From AWTP1-13 sp035714005 (GTDB taxonomy: Bacteria; Pseudomonadota; Alphaproteobacteria; Rhizobiales; Hyphomicrobiaceae): a stretch of 7,502 bases of DNA. Of the stretch, positions 6,089 through 7,502 are shown one piece after another. Below the pieces are notes generated by a model. It had not been told where the DNA came from. It was given only the letters and a program-made list of their open reading frames with translations, and ran no database searches. The stretch is from positions 1 to 7,502 of the forward strand of contig DASTMQ010000145.1 in assembly GCA_035714005.1 (NCBI GenBank), given 5' to 3'. The position numbers and the translations under genes were made by a program. The stretch's first letter is position 1. The number at the start of each line of letters is the position of its first letter.

Positions 6089-6092
6089 CCTC
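6089..6092 (-). promoter_or_regulatory. Ribosome binding site of the 2-hydroxyacid dehydrogenase gene
   Basis: GAGG (within TGAGGT) on the minus strand, 8 bases before the ATG at 6078-6080. It decides between that ATG and the upstream in-frame TTG. Confidence 0.6.
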
Positions 6093-6193
6093 ATTTGACA
6101 AAGGGGGCGCAACACAGCCTCAAGGCGCCCGCCGGCTCCAGATCATAACCGCAGAAGCTCGCCGAGGCGCAATTCTTGGCGCGCAGGCGCCCC

Positions 6194-6225
6194 GAAGCGG
6201 CTGGATGCCCGTCGGGGAAGCGGCT
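6194..6225. repeat. 9-bp direct repeat GAAGCGGCT in a divergent promoter region
   Basis: GAAGCGGCT occurs at 6194-6202 and 6217-6225, 23 bases apart start to start, close to two helical turns. It lies about 63-94 bases upstream of the sugar-type binding-protein start and about 115-145 bases upstream of the dehydrogenase start. Such spacing would suit a regulator binding one face of the DNA, but two 9-mers in G+C-rich DNA may also be chance. Confidence 0.35.
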
Positions 6226-6271
6226 AACATCGCGCTTGCGTGAAAAAACGGCGCCTAAGCCGGATGTCAAG

Positions 6272-6277
6272 AGGAGG
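6272..6277 (+). promoter_or_regulatory. Ribosome binding site of the sugar-type binding-protein gene
   Basis: AGGAGG lies 10 bases before the ATG at 6288-6290. It supports this start over the ATG at codon 7. Confidence 0.75.
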
Positions 6278-6287
6278 AACGCGGACG

Positions 6288-7502
6288 ATGCCGGGTCAAT
6301 TGCGTATGCGGGGCCGCAGGCTGCTGCAGGGGGCGGTCGCCTTGGCGTTGCTGGCCGCCGGCCTTTTGGGCGGCGCCGGCCCCGGCTCCGCGCAGGAGCG
6401 CGAAATCAAGGTCGGGTACATGAAAAACCCGATCCAGGATGCCTCCCTCGACATGATGGAAAAATGGGCCAAGGCCAACAATGTCAAGCTGACGCGCGTG
6501 CCCATGGCCTACAGCGTGTTCATGGAGAAGGTCACCGCCACGCTGACGTCGGGTGCCGACCAGTTCGACCTGATCTGGCACAACGATGATTGGGGCCAGC
6601 TCTGGAAAAAGTGGGTCGAGCCGACCGACGACATCAAGGGCATCGACACCGTCGATCCCTGGCCGCTGCTTGCCTTCTGGAATGACGACAAGAAGTTGAC
6701 CGTGGTGCCGATGGCGCACACGGTCGGCACCTTCTTTTATCGCAGCGATCTGGTGAAGCCCGAGGAAGTGCCGAAGACCTTCGACGAGCTCGTCACCGTC
6801 AGCCAGCGCCTGCAGAAGGAAGGCAAGGTCAAGTGGGGCTACGTCGGCGGCATGACCATGAACAACACCTGGTTCAGCTTCTGGTGGACCATGTGGGCCA
6901 ATCAATGCGACATCCTCAAACCACTGCTCGAACGCGACAACGAAAAGCTCAAGGCCGCGAAATTCGAGCCCGCCATCACGGAACCCTGCCATCGCGAGAT
7001 CGTCGAGTATTGGTGGGACGCCATCAATACGCACAAGATCAGCCCGCCGGGCATGACCGCCTACGGTCGCAACGAAGCCAATGCCATCTTCATGGCGGGC
7101 GACGCCGCCTTCACGCTGGTCGATTCCACCCACTTCGGCGAGTTCAGCGATCCCAAGCGCTCCAAGATCGTCGGCAAGGTCAGCATGGCGCCATTCCCGG
7201 TGGGGCCGCGCGCCAAGGTCCCGACCTCGTGGAACGAGATCTGGGGCTGGGCCATACCGATCGGCGTGCCGGCGGAAAAAAAGAAGGTGGTGAAGGAAAT
7301 GCTCTCCGCCATGATGAGCGATGAGGCCGGCCAGATCGAGATGTGGAAAAAGACCGGCGGGCCGCCGCCGAACATCAAGCTGTGGCCGAAGCTCGCCGCG
7401 GAGGACAAGGACTTCGCCGCCTTGAAGCACGCCGTCTTCGATCAGAAGCCGATCACGCACTCGGCCTACTATTTCGCCGAGTGGCCGGCGGTGCACAAGG
7501 CC
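6288..7502 (+). CDS. Sugar-type ABC transporter substrate-binding protein (family 1), 3' end outside window
   Basis: This periplasmic binding protein resembles those of carbohydrate ABC importers (SBP_bac_1/SBP_bac_8 type). The frame is open for 405 codons to the window edge; family members usually run about 410-450 residues, so little is missing. The N-terminus has basic residues (RMRGRR), a hydrophobic core (about 15-30) and a likely signal peptidase I site GSA|QE (35/36). Mature landmarks are EIKVGYM (39-45), FDLIWHNDDWGQLW (93-106), VVPMAHTVGTFFYRSDL (139-155) and SWNEIWGWAIPIG (314-326), the last a typical late motif of sugar-binding proteins. Aromatic residues are plentiful, as expected for sugar stacking. 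Cys207 and Cys234 could pair. Permease and ATPase genes probably follow to the right. The ligand is not identifiable; sugar or polyol is inferred from family. Confidence 0.92.
   Translation, partial: MPGQLRMRGRRLLQGAVALALLAAGLLGGAGPGSAQEREIKVGYMKNPIQDASLDMMEKWAKANNVKLTRVPMAYSVFMEKVTATLTSGADQFDLIWHNDDWGQLWKKWVEPTDDIKGIDTVDPWPLLAFWNDDKKLTVVPMAHTVGTFFYRSDLVKPEEVPKTFDELVTVSQRLQKEGKVKWGYVGGMTMNNTWFSFWWTMWANQCDILKPLLERDNEKLKAAKFEPAITEPCHREIVEYWWDAINTHKISPPGMTAYGRNEANAIFMAGDAAFTLVDSTHFGEFSDPKRSKIVGKVSMAPFPVGPRAKVPTSWNEIWGWAIPIGVPAEKKKVVKEMLSAMMSDEAGQIEMWKKTGGPPPNIKLWPKLAAEDKDFAALKHAVFDQKPITHSAYYFAEWPAVHKA

Noticed and set aside
6267..7496. A 409-codon open frame on the minus strand near the right edge
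   Set aside because: It is antisense to the sugar-type binding protein at 6288-7502, which has a ribosome binding site, signal peptide and family motifs. The minus-strand translation has none.

Overview
The window comes from a G+C-rich bacterium, most likely an alphaproteobacterium. The supporting signs are a small Phasin_2-type granule protein, a Tat-exported peptide-type solute-binding protein, two ABC-importer loci within 7.5 kb, and strong third-position G/C bias that opens long spurious frames on the antisense strands. No rRNA, tRNA, CRISPR array, insertion sequence or phage gene is visible. The taxonomic call is an inference from gene content.

Layout. Positions 1-2869 (minus strand) hold a DppA-DppB-DppC-type peptide/oligopeptide ABC importer locus. 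It is transcribed leftwards as binding protein, permease B, permease C, and permease C runs off the left edge. A 442-bp divergent gap (2870-3311) carries a 12-bp tandem repeat. It separates the transporter from a plus-strand Rid-family (YjgF/UK114) gene at 3312-3728. Convergent to that gene, with only 15 bp between, is a glutathione S-transferase-like gene (3744-4364, minus). Further right on the minus strand are a phasin (4552-5013 or slightly longer) and a D-2-hydroxyacid dehydrogenase (5178-6080). A 207-bp divergent gap then precedes the start of a second ABC binding protein, of the sugar type (6288 to the right edge, plus strand). That gene is open to the window edge with no stop codon.

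How the genes fit together. The two binding proteins feed separate importers, one peptide-like and one sugar/polyol-like. The Rid homologue, GST and 2-hydroxyacid dehydrogenase are single-gene metabolic or detoxification functions, and the phasin belongs to polyhydroxyalkanoate storage. The region reads as ordinary nutrient-acquisition and housekeeping territory, not a defence island or mobile cassette. I did not find a convincing novel system.

The points most worth a second look are: a Rid protein that lacks the catalytic arginine of true RidA deaminases; two independent intergenic tandem repeats (12-bp and 14-bp units), each upstream of a minus-strand gene; a cluster of TGCA motifs at the phasin 5' end that may be a PhaR-type operator and bears on the start codon; and a hairpin between the peptide-binding protein and its first permease.
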